From: Leptolyngbyaceae cyanobacterium SM1_3_5
GTDB taxonomy: Bacteria; Cyanobacteriota; Cyanobacteriia; Elainellales; Elainellaceae
Assembly: GCA_012031475.1 (NCBI GenBank)
Contig: JAAUTJ010000269.1
Coordinates: 1 to 6,664, forward strand
Reading direction: 5' to 3'
Length of the DNA: 6,664 nucleotides
Of this stretch, positions 5,809-6,664 are shown piece by piece. The notes beneath the pieces were generated by a model. It ran no database searches, was not told where the DNA came from, and saw only the letters and a list, made by a program, of their open reading frames with translations. Numbering within the stretch: the stretch's first letter is position 1; each line of letters starts with the position of its first letter. Position numbers and translations under genes: made by a program.

Positions 5809-6558
5809 ATGACAAACTTGGTGAACGCTCCCGATTTAGGACTGAATACGCTGCTGCTGCTGCCCGTTTTGATTGTGCTAGAGGCAGTGCTTTCTGCGGA
5901 CAATGCCATTGCGCTGGCAGCGATCGCGCAAGGTCTGCACGACCCGAAGCTTCAGCGCAACGCCCTCAACCTTGGCTTGGTCGTCGCCTTTGTGCTGCGC
6001 GTCGGGCTAATTTTGGCAGCAAGCTGGGTTATTCAATACTGGCAGTTTGAGCTACTGGGAGCCGCCTATCTGCTGTGGCTAGTCTTTGAGTATTTCACAT
6101 CAAACCAAAGTGAAGGTAAAGAACATCACGGCCCCCGCTTCACCTCCCTCTGGCAAGCGATCCCTGTGATTGCCTTCACCGATCTGGCTTTTTCGCTCGA
6201 CAGCGTTACGACGGCGATCGCCGTCTCCAAAGAAACCTGGCTGATTTTGGTCGGCGGCGCGATCGGCGTCGTCACCCTGCGCTTCATGGCCGGACTGTTC
6301 ATCCGCTGGCTCGAAGAATTTGAGCATCTCGAATCCGCAGGCTATCTCACCGTTGCCCTCGTCGGCCTCCGCCTGCTGGTGCGCGTCTTCAACGACAGCC
6401 TCGTCCCCCCCGAATGGATCATGATCAGCGCGATCGCCATCCTCTTCACCTGGGGCTTCTCCAAGCGCGTCGAATTTGCTGCCGAACGACCCGCCAACAG
6501 CGCGATCGAGTTTGAAAATCAGCCCGTCAAAGAGACCCAAGAGATCTCCGCCGACTAG
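5809..6558 (+). CDS. TerC family integral membrane protein, probable metal-ion exporter
   Basis: A 249-residue protein of the TerC family (tellurium resistance name, LysE superfamily). Bacterial members such as Alx and the MeeF/MeeY type export Mn(II), and plant AtTerC works in thylakoid biogenesis. About seven membrane segments are visible, roughly at 13-38, 52-75, 80-97, 117-138, 143-162, 175-195 and 203-217. The two half-repeat signatures are both intact: EAVLSADNAIALAAIA with Glu25, Asp31 and Asn32, and DLAFSLDSVTTAIAVS with Asp125 and Asp131. These acidic residues are the expected metal site. A polar loop SNQSEGKEHHGPR lies between segments 3 and 4, and the tail after residue 220 is acidic and soluble. 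ATG 5809 is preferred over the adjoining TTG at 5806 because GGAAG at 5800-5804 would sit only one base from the TTG. The natural substrate is inferred, and Mn(II) is the best guess. A GC-rich inverted repeat follows the stop. Confidence 0.92.
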   Translation: MTNLVNAPDLGLNTLLLLPVLIVLEAVLSADNAIALAAIAQGLHDPKLQRNALNLGLVVAFVLRVGLILAASWVIQYWQFELLGAAYLLWLVFEYFTSNQSEGKEHHGPRFTSLWQAIPVIAFTDLAFSLDSVTTAIAVSKETWLILVGGAIGVVTLRFMAGLFIRWLEEFEHLESAGYLTVALVGLRLLVRVFNDSLVPPEWIMISAIAILFTWGFSKRVEFAAERPANSAIEFENQPVKETQEISAD

Positions 6559-6583
6559 CAAGCAACACGCGAGGGCAGTAAGA

Positions 6584-6643
6584 GCGAAGCAGTCGGCAGA
6601 CAATCAGACGCGCTGCCCACAGGTGACTTGCCGACTGCTTCGC
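6584..6643. repeat. 15-bp perfect inverted repeat downstream of the TerC-family gene
   Basis: GCGAAGCAGTCGGCA at 6584-6598 is the exact reverse complement of TGCCGACTGCTTCGC at 6629-6643, with a 30-base spacer. It starts 25 bases after the TerC-family stop. No T tract follows, so it is not a classical intrinsic terminator, though it could still stabilise the 3' end of the mRNA. GGGCAG at 6573-6578 can also pair with CTGCCC at 6613-6618 inside the spacer, which would give an H-type pseudoknot layout. It might instead be a dispersed palindromic repeat or the end of a small mobile element; the window stops too soon to tell. Confidence 0.8.
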
Positions 6644-6664
6644 CCCGACAGACCAATCGATCAC

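Noticed and set aside
1..6664. CRISPR array, tRNA, rRNA or insertion sequence
   Set aside because: No regularly spaced repeats, cloverleaf-like segments, rRNA motifs or transposase frames were seen on either strand.

Overview
The window reads as chromosomal DNA of a cyanobacterium, probably a filamentous or Leptolyngbya/Oscillatoria-like type, though the genus cannot be fixed from sequence alone. Two things support this. There is a psbO gene for the extrinsic manganese-stabilising protein of photosystem II. The octamer GCGATCGC (the cyanobacterial HIP1 palindrome) also occurs at least 13 times in 6.66 kb, where about 0.1 would be expected by chance. No transposase, integrase, phage gene, tRNA, rRNA or CRISPR array was found.

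Layout, left to right. (1) Positions 1-1212, minus strand: a class I CPD DNA photolyase. It runs off the left edge and is split by a one-base deletion at about 248-250. The reading frame on the far side is intact and carries the rest of the FAD domain. (2) 1322-1885, plus: a Uma2/DUF820-type putative endonuclease. (3) 1956-2531, plus: a DEDDh 3'-5' exonuclease of the ERI-1/THEX1 type. (4) 2616-3446, minus: psbO. It converges on the exonuclease and shares a symmetrical hairpin terminator with it at 2547-2570. (5) 3447-3717: a divergent intergenic region with a 17-bp tandem repeat on the psbO side and a duplicated 10-mer around the ribosome-binding site of the plus-strand gene. (6) 3718-4074 and 4099-4710, plus: a small conserved-looking helical protein and clpP, 24 bp apart and probably one operon, ending at a strong hairpin terminator at 4731-4768. 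(7) 4767-5690, minus: a protein with an N-terminal globular domain, a Pro/Glu-rich linker and a small C-terminal helical module. Function unknown, with a speculative resemblance to single-strand annealing proteins. (8) 5809-6558, plus: a TerC-family membrane protein, followed by a GC-rich 15-bp perfect inverted repeat at 6584-6643.

Functionally this is a housekeeping neighbourhood: light-dependent DNA repair, nucleases, photosystem II assembly and stability, proteolysis and probable metal-ion export. Only the small gene plus clpP look like a genuine operon. The most notable items are the photolyase frameshift, the uncharacterised gene at 4767-5690, the small clpP partner, and the terminal inverted repeat with possible pseudoknot pairing. 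I do not see a convincing new multi-gene system here.
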